Source: Willaertia magna (Eukaryota; Heterolobosea; Eutetramitea; Acrasida; Naegleriidae). From it: 15,671 nt of DNA. Of this stretch, positions 8,730 through 15,671 are shown in pieces (the stretch's first letter is position 1; each line of letters opens with the position of its first letter). Below the pieces are notes generated by a model that did no database searches, had not been told where the DNA came from, and saw only the letters and a program-made list of their open reading frames with translations. The position numbers and the translations under genes were made by a program. The stretch spans positions 1 to 15,671 of the forward strand of contig CADWAF010000406.1 in assembly GCA_902984215.1 (NCBI GenBank), in the 5' to 3' direction.

Positions 8730-9140
8730 ATTGGTTGCCAAGTAGACTTGAGTTTCTTTAATTTCTTTAATTATTAAATTATTATTCTTATGCTGTAAAT
8801 ATAATTCTTCATTTACATTTAAACTCTTTGGCCAAGGTAATTTTTATGACGATAAACATAAGGTAAAGTTAAATAAGGAACAGATAATAAACACCAATAA
8901 GACCAATTTTCATGAAATACACCTAAACACTAACAATCATTGCAACAACCCAACCTGAAAATATACCAATACCTAAAACTAAATTACTTCCAAACCAATT
9001 ATTTGGTGGATGTACTCTATAGAAATGTGGAAGAACACTTGTGTTGATCCATTATTTACTGATAAAACATTTGAATTTGGTCGAATTATTTTACAAAATT
9101 AACGTCAACATTACGAAATGATGTAAGAGGAAATTGGTTA
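8730..9140 (-). pseudogene. Frameshifted remnant of an unidentified membrane protein gene
   Basis: Read on the minus strand, protein-like segments follow one another in different frames. They are NQFPLTSFRNVDVNFVK (about 9140-9090), IRPNSNVLSVNNGSTQV (about 9084-9034), FYRVHPPNNWFGSNLVLGIG with a following hydrophobic stretch (about 9035-8926), GVFHENWSYWCLLSVPYLTL (about 8924-8845), and LPWPKSLNVNEELYLQHKNN (about 8840-8780). Each switch is consistent with one missing base, near 9089-9092, 9029-9036, 8925-8933 and 8841-8845; two lie in A runs. One or two membrane segments are likely. I cannot name the family. Sequencing errors are possible, but no other gene in the window shows frameshifts. 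The last frame stays open toward the 5S gene. Confidence 0.65.
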
Positions 9141-9164
9141 GGTTTATCCGTTTTTTACAAAAAA

Positions 9165-10142
9165 ATGGACGTACTGCCTGATGAAATGCTATTTCACATA
9201 TTTTCATTTGCAATTTCTTCTTTTGAAAATATTGAAATTTTAAATTATTTATTAATAAATAAATCATTATTTAATTTTTTAGAAGAACATTTAGATAAAG
9301 TTTATTTTAAAGAAAGCATTTTTAATAAATTTTTGTTTTTTTGTCGTTGGGATGAAATTTTACAGCTTTTACAAAAGAATTTTACTGAAACTGCAAGTAA
9401 TTTAACTAAAACTTTTTATTATCCGTTGCCATTTTCTTACAGAATTTTATATTTTAAATTAAATAATTTTTGGAAAAATAAAAAACAATATTGTTTACAA
9501 AATAAAATTTATCCAATCAGACATTTACCTTGTAAAAACTTTACAATAAGTGCTTCAATTTTTGGTGATTGTAATGTTGGTAAACGATCATTTTGTAAAA
9601 TTTTATTAAAAGATGAGTCATATAATAACATGATTACAATTAATAATAATTATGGAATGATGTGTGTATTAACTTGCTTTATTCAAGATTTAAATGAAAA
9701 TTATTATAGCAGACAACGAGTTCATATTTTAATGTTTAACATTACAGATTATAATTCTTTTAAACAATTACAAATATTTAAAAATAAATTAAATTTTGAA
9801 ACCCCAATTTTTGTGATAGGTACACACAAAGATTTAATTGAAAATAATGAAAAAAACAGACAAGTTACAAGCGAAATGGTTTTACAATTTTTGAAAGAAT
9901 TATTTTCAAATAAACAATCAAATATTATAGAGCCTTGGTATTTTGAAGTTAACAACATTGAAGAGAATAATTTTAATTATATTTTAGAGGAAATGATTAG
10001 ACAATCAGTATTTAAAGAAACGCATACAAATTGGAATAGAATTGTGTGGAAAATTTTGAATGGAGAATGTGTGGAAAAGTATGTGACAGATGTTAGAGTT
10101 GATGATTTTGAATTAAATAATGATTATTGTAATATTTTATAG
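9165..10142 (+). CDS. F-box protein fused to a degenerate Ras-like GTPase domain
   Basis: A 325-residue protein. Residues 1-45 look like an F-box (MDVLPDEMLFHIFSF, then helices), the SKP1-binding part of SCF ubiquitin ligases. Residues 125-280 resemble a small GTPase. A strand and P-loop, ISASIFGDCNVGKRS, lies at 128-142; a hydrophobic strand plus helix, HILMFNITDYNSF, at 187-199; VIGTHKDL at 217-224 in the G4 position; and FEVNNIEENN at 260-269 where G5 would be. The signatures are worn: Arg141 replaces the Ser/Thr after GK, no DxxG switch II motif is visible, G4 is THKD rather than N/TKxD, and G5 lacks SA. Nucleotide hydrolysis therefore seems unlikely, and the domain may bind a target. The ATG at 9165 sits after an A-rich run. 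The gene converges on adenosine kinase with a gap of 24 bp. The F-box call is moderate, the GTPase-like call fairly good. Confidence 0.7.
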   Translation: MDVLPDEMLFHIFSFAISSFENIEILNYLLINKSLFNFLEEHLDKVYFKESIFNKFLFFCRWDEILQLLQKNFTETASNLTKTFYYPLPFSYRILYFKLNNFWKNKKQYCLQNKIYPIRHLPCKNFTISASIFGDCNVGKRSFCKILLKDESYNNMITINNNYGMMCVLTCFIQDLNENYYSRQRVHILMFNITDYNSFKQLQIFKNKLNFETPIFVIGTHKDLIENNEKNRQVTSEMVLQFLKELFSNKQSNIIEPWYFEVNNIEENNFNYILEEMIRQSVFKETHTNWNRIVWKILNGECVEKYVTDVRVDDFELNNDYCNIL

Positions 10143-10166
10143 CACGTCTTTATTAATATAAATAAT

Positions 10167-11222
10167 TTAAATTTGACTTAAATCTGGTTTTTCTGGATAA
10201 GTACAACCTTCATATTGAATAATTGTTGAACTAGAATAAATACCAGCCTTAACACATTCTTCAACAGGTTTTCCTTGAACTAAGAAAGAAAGGAATCCAC
10301 CAACAAAACTGTCACCAGCACCATTTGTATCAACAATTTGTTCTTTTGGAATTTTCTTAACTGGAATTTTAGTACATTTACCATCATAACCAATACAAAC
10401 ATCATCTGGACCTTGAGTGAAAACAACATATCTCTTTCTCTTATCATTCTTCTTTTCTAAAAGAGAAACTTTTGCAGCAATTTCACCAACATCAGTTGTA
10501 TCTAATTTTAATGTCTTTGCAAACTCTTTTGCTTCATCTTCATTACCAAATAAATAATCAGTATAAGGTATAACCTTCATTAAAACTTCATTGAAAAAGT
10601 TTATAATAAATAAAGCAGATAAATTGAAAGAAAAAACCTTATTATTTTGTAAAGCATGTTCAGCAACTGCTAAAACAGATTCTGGACTAACAGTTAAGAA
10701 AAATCCAGAAATATAATAGAATTGAGCATTATTTAAAGCCTTTTGAACTTCTTCACTTAAGAAATGGTCATGTTTATATTTGTTAGCTGCTCCTAAATTT
10801 GCAATTAAAGCTCTTTCATTATTGTTAACTAATACAGCACAAGTACCTGTTGGTGTTTCTTCATCAATTCTATAAATTACTTGTAAACCATCTTTAGTAA
10901 CATTTTCTTTCATAATTTTACCAAATTCATCGTTACCTACACATCCGACGAAAACAGCAGTTGGATAAGAAGCTTGATTCATCCATTGGAAAACTCTCAT
11001 GACATTTTGGGTAGCACCACCTGGGATATATTTAACAGGATAGTTTTTAACAATTTCTTCATAAATTGGCATATGTTTTTCTTCAGCTAAAATAGCACCA
11101 CCTAATGGAGCTTCATATTTTTCAATTAATTCTTTTGGAACAACTGCAGAGATATCCAATAAAGGATTACACATTCCGTATAAAACACCTTGTGGTACAG
11201 GAATATGCACCTCCTCCACCAC
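10167..11222 (-). CDS. ADK: Adenosine kinase, PfkB family
   Basis: The frame is open over 351 codons and matches adenosine kinase along its length: YGMCNPLLDISAVV (15-28), GGATQNVMRVFQWM (68-81), FVGCVGNDEFG (91-101), TPTGTCAVLVN (123-133), LFGNEDEAKEFA (224-235), VFTQGPDDV (267-275) and DTNGAGDSFVGGFL (298-311) with catalytic base Asp304. The enzyme phosphorylates adenosine to AMP in the cytosol, a purine-salvage step, and also removes adenosine released from S-adenosylhomocysteine. All key motifs are intact. The odd part is the start: the frame begins with GTG at 11222, an in-frame TAA lies 21 bp upstream (11243-11241), and no ATG lies between. The first ATG (Met17, 11174-11172) would cut into the first beta strand. 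Either the true 5' exon is missing, a splice or sequence error is present, or the start is non-AUG. Confidence 0.92.
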   Translation of the reverse strand: MVEEVHIPVPQGVLYGMCNPLLDISAVVPKELIEKYEAPLGGAILAEEKHMPIYEEIVKNYPVKYIPGGATQNVMRVFQWMNQASYPTAVFVGCVGNDEFGKIMKENVTKDGLQVIYRIDEETPTGTCAVLVNNNERALIANLGAANKYKHDHFLSEEVQKALNNAQFYYISGFFLTVSPESVLAVAEHALQNNKVFSFNLSALFIINFFNEVLMKVIPYTDYLFGNEDEAKEFAKTLKLDTTDVGEIAAKVSLLEKKNDKRKRYVVFTQGPDDVCIGYDGKCTKIPVKKIPKEQIVDTNGAGDSFVGGFLSFLVQGKPVEECVKAGIYSSSTIIQYEGCTYPEKPDLSQI

Positions 11223-11731
11223 ATACAGGTTCTTATAGAGTTACTTATGTAATGAATGGGATAACAGCCGAAAAGGTTTTAAATACTTTATGGGATAATA
11301 AGAATGTCAAAGCTATTTCAGATAGTCTTATTGAAATTGTAGAACTTAAAAAGATTGGAGATGATGCAGAAGTCGTTGTTCATCCGCATAAAAGTCCAGC
11401 ATTTGGAGTAAGCAAAAGAGATTATTTAATTGTTAGAAAGAAAACTGTAAAAGAGGATGGAACATGTGTTCTTGCACAAAAGAGTATTGTAGATAATCAA
11501 TTATATGGGGAACAAAGTGGATTTATTAGAGGTGATTTATTATGCTCTGGTTATGTTATTAAACCAATTGCAAAACCAACTGAGACAATTGCTTCAAGTT
11601 GTCACGTCACTTATGTTATTCAAACCGATGTTAAAGGTTGGATACCAGATTTCGTTAAGAAAATGGCAAACAAAGTACTAATTGACCAATTATCAGGCTT
11701 GGAGAAGTACATCAAAAAGAATGGAAATTAA
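11105..11731 (+). CDS. START-domain lipid-binding protein, N-terminus uncertain
   Basis: From about 11231 the frame encodes most of a START domain: SYRVTYVMNGITAEKVLNTL (residues 43-62), VVVHPHKSPAFGVSKRDYLI (91-110), SIVDNQLYGEQSGFIRGDLL (127-146), CHVTYVIQTDVKGWIPDFVK (165-184), then a C-terminal helix. START domains carry a single lipid or sterol in a helix-grip pocket. A full domain is about 200 residues; the first helix and strands (about 40 residues) are missing here. The ATG-initiated frame starts at 11105, but residues 1-33 are read from DNA antisense to adenosine kinase codons and look unrelated to START. The first ATG inside the homologous part is at 11252. A pyrimidine-rich tract ending CATACAG at 11222-11228 could be a 3' splice site, yet no upstream exon is apparent. 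The gene may be truncated. Confidence 0.75.
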   Translation: MELHIFQLILLEQLQRYPIKDYTFRIKHLVVQEYAPPPPHTGSYRVTYVMNGITAEKVLNTLWDNKNVKAISDSLIEIVELKKIGDDAEVVVHPHKSPAFGVSKRDYLIVRKKTVKEDGTCVLAQKSIVDNQLYGEQSGFIRGDLLCSGYVIKPIAKPTETIASSCHVTYVIQTDVKGWIPDFVKKMANKVLIDQLSGLEKYIKKNGN

Positions 11732-12036
11732 AATCTATTCCAATGTTGGCGTTAATTGATTAATTTTGTTATTTCCGTTTTAAAGCGCCAATTCAACAAG
11801 TTTTTGAAATCCAACAAATAAATTTTTAATTTTTTTAAAAAAAAATTCGTAACCGAAATTTCGTTAGAAAAAAATAAACAGCCTATAAATTACAAGAAAG
11901 CCTTTTCTTCCTTCTTTCCTGTAACATTTTTTAAAAGACAAGCTGTTTACTTCAAGTAACTTGATAAAAAGTATTATTAACAATAAATCCTTCTAGAAAA
12001 CAATAAAAAACCAAATAAAAAACGAATTTTTGAAGG
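11732..12036. other. Intergenic region and presumed EXOSC10 promoter
   Basis: This 305-bp gap holds no reading frame of note. It contains a near-palindrome, TAACCGAAATTTCGTTA, at 11850-11866, flanked by A-rich and T-rich runs, and a weak inverted pair TTGGCG/CGCCAA at 11746-11751 and 11786-11791. A C/T-rich tract (TTCCTTCTTTCCTG) lies near 11909. The EXOSC10 ATG follows an A-rich leader. Confidence 0.5.
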
Positions 12037-14604
12037 ATGTCATCAAATAACAATGAAATGAATTCCTCCAATATTATGATTGGAGATAAGCCATTGGATC
12101 CATATATTAAAGAATTATTCGGTGAACTATTACAGACAACAAAAACATCAAATAGCCTTCCATCTACTAATGATTTTCAATATTATAGTAACTTTCCACA
12201 ATTTAGTCAAGCTCTAAAACAAAGTGCAAATACTATTCAACAAACATTGACTAATTTTTTTAATCAAAATATTGTTATGCAAGATACAGATATGATTTAC
12301 AATTCAACTGTTGATTTATTAGATCAATATATTGAAAATGTTGACATTGCATTAGATGAAATTAAAAACCAAAATAATTCAAATAGTTCAAACCAACAAA
12401 ATAATAATTTAATTAATAACTCTACAATGGATTTAAAATCAATGATAAGACCACAATTAAAATGGAAAGATGTTGATAATTCTAATTCACCATTTATACC
12501 AAAATTAAAATTTAAACCAAATAGTGTAATTTCTTTAGAAAAATCTTTAAAATTAAAAGATGAGGATGATGAAATGAATTTTGAGATTAGTTCTTTACAA
12601 CCTTTCCCTTTCCGTCTTGGAGTCGGTAACGGAATTGGCGGGGAACCAACCAGAGAATCTTATCCACACCCTTATTTATATGAGTTATTAAATATTGAGT
12701 TTATGCCTAAACAATATAAAATTTCAAATGAAAATCATGTTTTAAAATCTTTGGAAGATACTACTTGTCAATGGATAAGTACAGTAGATGACTTGAATAG
12801 GTTAGCAAGTATATTAGAGTCACAAAGTGAGTTTGCAATTGATTTGGAACAACATTCTTATCGTACTTTTCAAGGTTTTGTTTGTTTAATGCAAATTTCA
12901 ACTAGAACTGAGGATTATTTAGTTGATACTTTAGAATTAAGGGAACATTTACATGTTTTAAATACATCTTTTACTCATCCAAAGATTGTTAAAGTAATGC
13001 ATGGTGCTGATTGTGATATTTTATGGTTACAAAGAGATTTTGGATTATATGTTGTTAACTTGTTCGATACTGGCCAGGCATGTAGAATATTAACATTCCC
13101 AAGTTTATCTTTTGCTTATTTATTGAAACGATACTTAGGGATTGATGCTGATAAGAAGTATCAATTGGCTGATTGGAGGGTAAGACCATTACCATCTGAA
13201 ATGGTTAAATATGCTCGTGAAGATACCCACTATTTATTATATTTATATGATAGATTATGTAATGATATATTACAAGATAAGAAAAGTGGCATTGAGAAGA
13301 TGGAAGATGTGTTACAAAGAAGTAGAGAGTTATGTATGAGAAGATTTGAAAAGGAATTATTTACAGAAACCTCTTATTTATCAGTATTGAATAGATTTAC
13401 AAGAAATTCAAATGTTAATGAAAAGGTGTTTAGAGTTTTGTACCGATGGAGAGATACTGTAGCTAGAAAAGAAGATGAATCAATACGTTATGTTTTACCG
13501 GATCATATGATGTTTACTATTGCTCAAGAAACCCCTAGAGATATTCCATTACTATTATCATGTTGCAATCCAGTCCCTAAACTAGTCCGTAGAGATGCTA
13601 AGATAATTGTTGATTTAATTAAGAAGGCTTTAGAAAATAATAATGATTTATTCTCTGAAGAATCTTTCATAAATCACTCTGCTAAAAGAACATTTGAATT
13701 AGAATCTCCAATTGCAAATCCACATTATAAAACACCTTCTAGAATGAGTCCTGTTATGAATACAGATGAATTGTATGACGTTGCTGGTTGGATTGAAAAG
13801 AAGAATCACTATCCTTCATGTACTATTTCCAAACTTACATTCTCTGAAGAGGAGGATGAAGATTTAGATATTAGTATGATTAGTACGAATAATAGAACGA
13901 GACAAGTAACTGTAACACCAACTAAATCATCCTCTCTATTTAATTTCGATCAACCTATGAATAATGATCCTCCTCATAAGGAGAAGGTTAATAAGATAAT
14001 ATCTAGTTTTTCTTCACAATATATTCTTCCTATTTTGAAAGATGAAATGGAAAAAGAAACATTTAAAACACCCGAGTTACCTAAGAAATCAGTTGCTAAG
14101 GAAATGCGAGTTACTCCTGAAGAAGAAAGAGTCCCTCTAAGCTTGAATGAAATTTATAAACTATCTCAAAAGAATAGAAAGAGAAATAAACAGAAGAAAC
14201 AATTGAAACAAGACTCTAGCGATTATAATAATGATGAAGAAGAAGAAAGTACAAATACTACCTCCATCCCTCAACAACAAGACAATACTATTTCTTCTCA
14301 AAAACCTGTTGATTTCATGAAGAAGATAGGTTGGTTAGGTGCTGAAGAAGAAGTTTCAGAAGAAGAGGAAGACGAAGAAGAAACGGAGACTGCACCTGTT
14401 CCTAGTGCCTCAACGGTTGTCCCTACAAAATCAGTTCAAAGTAACAATAATAACAATACATCTAGAAAATCCAACAATAATCATCACAACAACAATAATA
14501 GCAATTATGGTTATAACAATTCTTATAACAATAGAAAGAATAATAATAACAAACCTAGTGGAAATAATAGTAGAGGTTTTACAAGCCACAAACACAGATA
14601 TTAG
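12037..14604 (+). CDS. EXOSC10: Exosome 3'-5' exoribonuclease EXOSC10/Rrp6
   Basis: An intronless 855-residue protein in Rrp6 order. Residues about 20-115 fit the PMC2NT helical domain that binds the Rrp47/C1D partner. The DEDD-Y exonuclease domain spans about 240-415: FAIDLEQHSYRTFQG (Asp269, Glu271), HGADCDILWLQRDFG (Asp327) and YAREDTHYLLYLYD (Tyr392, Asp396), so all five catalytic residues are present. An HRDC domain spans about 458-535 (VLYRWRDTVARKEDES to IVDLIKKAL). The remaining 320 residues are mostly disordered: a basic KNRKRNKQKKQ stretch, a short hydrophobic KPVDFMKKIGWLG segment, a Glu-rich acidic run, then an Asn-rich tail ending in a basic patch. The protein trims rRNA, snRNA and snoRNA 3' ends and degrades aberrant RNA with the nuclear exosome. 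The ATG at 12037 gives the natural N-terminus. Confidence 0.95.
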   Translation: MSSNNNEMNSSNIMIGDKPLDPYIKELFGELLQTTKTSNSLPSTNDFQYYSNFPQFSQALKQSANTIQQTLTNFFNQNIVMQDTDMIYNSTVDLLDQYIENVDIALDEIKNQNNSNSSNQQNNNLINNSTMDLKSMIRPQLKWKDVDNSNSPFIPKLKFKPNSVISLEKSLKLKDEDDEMNFEISSLQPFPFRLGVGNGIGGEPTRESYPHPYLYELLNIEFMPKQYKISNENHVLKSLEDTTCQWISTVDDLNRLASILESQSEFAIDLEQHSYRTFQGFVCLMQISTRTEDYLVDTLELREHLHVLNTSFTHPKIVKVMHGADCDILWLQRDFGLYVVNLFDTGQACRILTFPSLSFAYLLKRYLGIDADKKYQLADWRVRPLPSEMVKYAREDTHYLLYLYDRLCNDILQDKKSGIEKMEDVLQRSRELCMRRFEKELFTETSYLSVLNRFTRNSNVNEKVFRVLYRWRDTVARKEDESIRYVLPDHMMFTIAQETPRDIPLLLSCCNPVPKLVRRDAKIIVDLIKKALENNNDLFSEESFINHSAKRTFELESPIANPHYKTPSRMSPVMNTDELYDVAGWIEKKNHYPSCTISKLTFSEEEDEDLDISMISTNNRTRQVTVTPTKSSSLFNFDQPMNNDPPHKEKVNKIISSFSSQYILPILKDEMEKETFKTPELPKKSVAKEMRVTPEEERVPLSLNEIYKLSQKNRKRNKQKKQLKQDSSDYNNDEEEESTNTTSIPQQQDNTISSQKPVDFMKKIGWLGAEEEVSEEEEDEEETETAPVPSASTVVPTKSVQSNNNNNTSRKSNNNHHNNNNSNYGYNNSYNNRKNNNNKPSGNNSRGFTSHKHRY
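14443..14560 (+). repeat. AAC/AAT trinucleotide tract coding poly-Asn in EXOSC10
   Basis: Imperfect AAC/AAT codon repeats, interrupted by Ser, Tyr, His and Arg codons, encode the Asn-rich tail. Such simple-sequence tracts also appear in PCIF1 and the XRCC2-like gene, so they seem typical of this genome. Confidence 0.75.
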
Positions 14605-14623
14605 AATAATTGAGCCAATTATT
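14605..14623 (+). promoter_or_regulatory. Perfect 8-bp hairpin directly after the EXOSC10 stop
   Basis: AATAATTG and CAATTATT form a perfect inverted repeat around the 3-nt loop AGC. The first arm starts at the base after the TAG stop. It could fold in the 3' UTR, but the arms are AT-rich and a function is only a guess. Confidence 0.4.
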
Positions 14624-14669
14624 CACTAAATATTGATACCAAGTTTCTCGTTATAATAACAATAAAACG

Positions 14670-14701
14670 TTACATAAATAGGAATTTCCTTATTTATGTA
14701 A
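14670..14701. promoter_or_regulatory. 32-bp near-perfect palindrome between EXOSC10 and the next gene
   Basis: TTACATAAATA and TATTTATGTAA are exact inverted 11-mers enclosing GGAA-T-TTCC plus one unpaired T. It ends 13 bp before the ATG at 14715, within a gap of only 110 bp. The symmetry suggests a binding site for a dimeric factor or a hairpin at the 3' end of EXOSC10 or in the leader of the next gene. Confidence 0.45.
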
Positions 14702-14714
14702 ATTTAAAAAACAA

Positions 14715-15320
14715 ATGAAACGACTGATTATTGTCTTTATAATTTTATGGCTTGCTGTTTGGATTGCCAAAGGGAATGCATTGGAGTGTGGAGAAGAAAA
14801 GGTAATGTTTTATAAGGATGAAGATGAAACAAGAACGCCTCAATGTGGGGAATGTATTCCAGGTTCATCCGGGGTAGATACGAAAGCATTTTGTAATATG
14901 GATGAATATTGTAGTGATAATGGAACGTGTATTCATGTTTCTAAACAACCTTTATATCGTACTTCTTGTCCTTATGAGATAAAAGCTAAAAAAACGAAGA
15001 ACGGATTATGTGGGCCTGGTCTAAGGTGTTTACAACATGTTTGCAAACAATGTATAGATGGAATGGTAGATTATGCAGATGGTAAGATATGTATTAATGG
15101 ATTGTGGACGTACAATACTTTTCAATTAGCTATTTATCATCCAACAGTTATATTCTTTTCATGTTTTATATTATTGGTATTGGTTCATAATATATTAGAT
15201 TTATGTTTAGATGTAGTTTATGTATTCAGAAAGAAAAGAAAACAACAATTGGAAGAAAAGTATAAGACTTTTTATAATTATTTGAAATCGTTGCATAAAG
15301 AGGAGGTTGTAAATAATTAA
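14715..15320 (+). CDS. Small Cys-rich type I membrane protein, function unknown
   Basis: I do not recognise the family. The 201-residue protein has a signal peptide (about residues 3-20), then an ectodomain of about 120 residues with 12 cysteines (25, 44, 47, 60, 66, 72, 85, 99, 105, 110, 113, 126), an even number suited to disulfide pairing. Patterns such as CGEC, FCNMDEYCSDNGTC and GLCGPGLRCLQHVCKQC resemble small disulfide-rich repeats, with possible N-glycosylation at NGT. A membrane segment follows (about 143-168), then FRKKRKQQ and a charged tail of about 30 residues that stays in the cytosol by the positive-inside rule. It could be a surface receptor, adhesion protein or cargo protein of secretory vesicles; none of these is shown. 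The ATG sits after an A-rich leader. Confidence 0.75.
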   Translation: MKRLIIVFIILWLAVWIAKGNALECGEEKVMFYKDEDETRTPQCGECIPGSSGVDTKAFCNMDEYCSDNGTCIHVSKQPLYRTSCPYEIKAKKTKNGLCGPGLRCLQHVCKQCIDGMVDYADGKICINGLWTYNTFQLAIYHPTVIFFSCFILLVLVHNILDLCLDVVYVFRKKRKQQLEEKYKTFYNYLKSLHKEEVVNN

Positions 15321-15504
15321 TTTTTGTAAATTATATTGAAAAACAAAATAACTTAAAGCCTTAGTTTTTATTTTACATCATAAATAATTCATCTTCTGTA
15401 AAGTTTAAATTGCTACAGCTAAATTAGTGTTTACCACTTAAAACAGGTTTAAAACAACTGACCTTGTTCCCTTTTTTTTTACACTTTTCAATTTCTTCCA
15501 GTTC
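15321..15504. other. Intergenic region at right side
   Basis: No gene is seen. It holds a T-rich run near 15470-15480 and ordinary AT-rich spacer. If the fragment to the right is real, the two genes converge here and this is their shared 3' region. Confidence 0.45.
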
Positions 15505-15671
15505 TCATTGTATGGTCAGTGCGGTGGCACTAGTTGTGTCTGTTGTGGCAACACCTTTTAAAAGTATTCTTTGAATAAATTGATTGATCCATTCAGTTTC
15601 TTCTTTGTTGGGACTCTGTTGTTTTTGTGTTGTTTCTTCGTGTTGGCAGTTTATAGCGTTGTTATAAATAG
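15505..15671 (-). CDS. Possible C-terminal coding fragment at the window edge
   Basis: On the minus strand one frame is open from the window edge to a TGA at 15507-15505, about 54 codons. It starts Asn/Gln-rich and then reads like protein: NKEETEWINQFIQRILLKGV followed by a Thr/Ala-rich end. Base composition is less A/T-rich than the neighbouring spacer, which favours coding. The product cannot be identified from this piece. It could also be a chance frame. Confidence 0.4.
   Translation of the reverse strand, partial: IYNNAINCQHEETTQKQQSPNKEETEWINQFIQRILLKGVATTDTTSATALTIQ

Noticed and set aside
9749..9958. Minus-strand frame inside the F-box gene
   Set aside because: It is antisense to a well-supported domain and has no recognisable features.
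14339..14629. Ile/Thr-rich plus-strand frame overlapping the EXOSC10 end
   Set aside because: It is the shifted reading of the Asn-rich AAC/AAT tract and has no independent coding signal.
1..15671. tRNA genes, CRISPR arrays, transposons or a bacterial origin
   Set aside because: No tRNA T-arm pattern, regularly spaced repeats, transposase or reverse transcriptase frames, or terminal repeats were seen; introns and gene content are eukaryotic.

Overview
The window looks like nuclear DNA of a compact, AT-rich protist genome. The best guess is a heterolobosean amoeboflagellate of the Naegleria type. This rests on the gene content: a PCIF1-type cap methyltransferase, an exosome Rrp6, a START protein, a PI-PLC and 5S rRNA genes outside any rDNA unit. 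It also fits the tiny AT-rich GT-AG introns (48 and 61 bp), the short intergenic gaps and the Asn-rich low-complexity protein tails. TAA and TAG both terminate recognisable proteins, so ciliate codes are excluded. The taxon is inferred from style and content, not proven.

Layout from left to right. Positions 1-52 may hold the start of a minus-strand gene that leaves the window. Positions 147-2465 (minus, one intron) encode a PCIF1/CAPAM-like mRNA cap adenosine N6-methyltransferase. Positions 2568-3791 (minus) encode an XRCC2-like RecA-fold protein whose Walker A lysine and Walker B aspartate are both replaced. A divergent 5S rRNA copy lies at 3876-3990 (minus). Positions 4279-6787 (plus, one intron) encode a phosphoinositide-specific phospholipase C with a presequence-like N-terminus and a membrane segment. 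Positions 6844-8124 (plus) encode a secreted or lysosomal GH27 alpha-galactosidase. An extremely AT-rich gap follows (15 G/C in 300 bp counted). Next come a canonical 5S rRNA gene at 8537-8654 (minus) and a frameshifted remnant of an unidentified membrane protein (about 8730-9140, minus). Positions 9165-10142 (plus) encode an F-box protein fused to a degenerate Ras-like GTPase. Positions 10167-11222 (minus) encode adenosine kinase, and positions 11105-11731 (plus) a START-domain protein. These two meet head-to-head with overlapping ends and no convincing start codon for either. Positions 12037-14604 (plus) encode the nuclear exosome exonuclease EXOSC10/Rrp6, and 14715-15320 (plus) a small Cys-rich type I membrane protein. 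A possible minus-strand coding fragment (15505-15671) runs off the right edge.

The genes do not form one pathway. Two concern mRNA cap modification and nuclear RNA 3'-end processing or decay (PCIF1, EXOSC10), one DNA repair (XRCC2), two lipid signalling or transfer (PLC, START), one lysosomal glycan breakdown and one purine salvage. The most unusual items are the XRCC2 paralogue with both nucleotide-binding signatures lost, the membrane-anchored PLC with intact catalytic residues but altered phosphate-binding residues, the F-box/pseudo-GTPase fusion, the unequal pair of dispersed 5S genes beside a decayed gene, and the broken-looking ADK/START junction.
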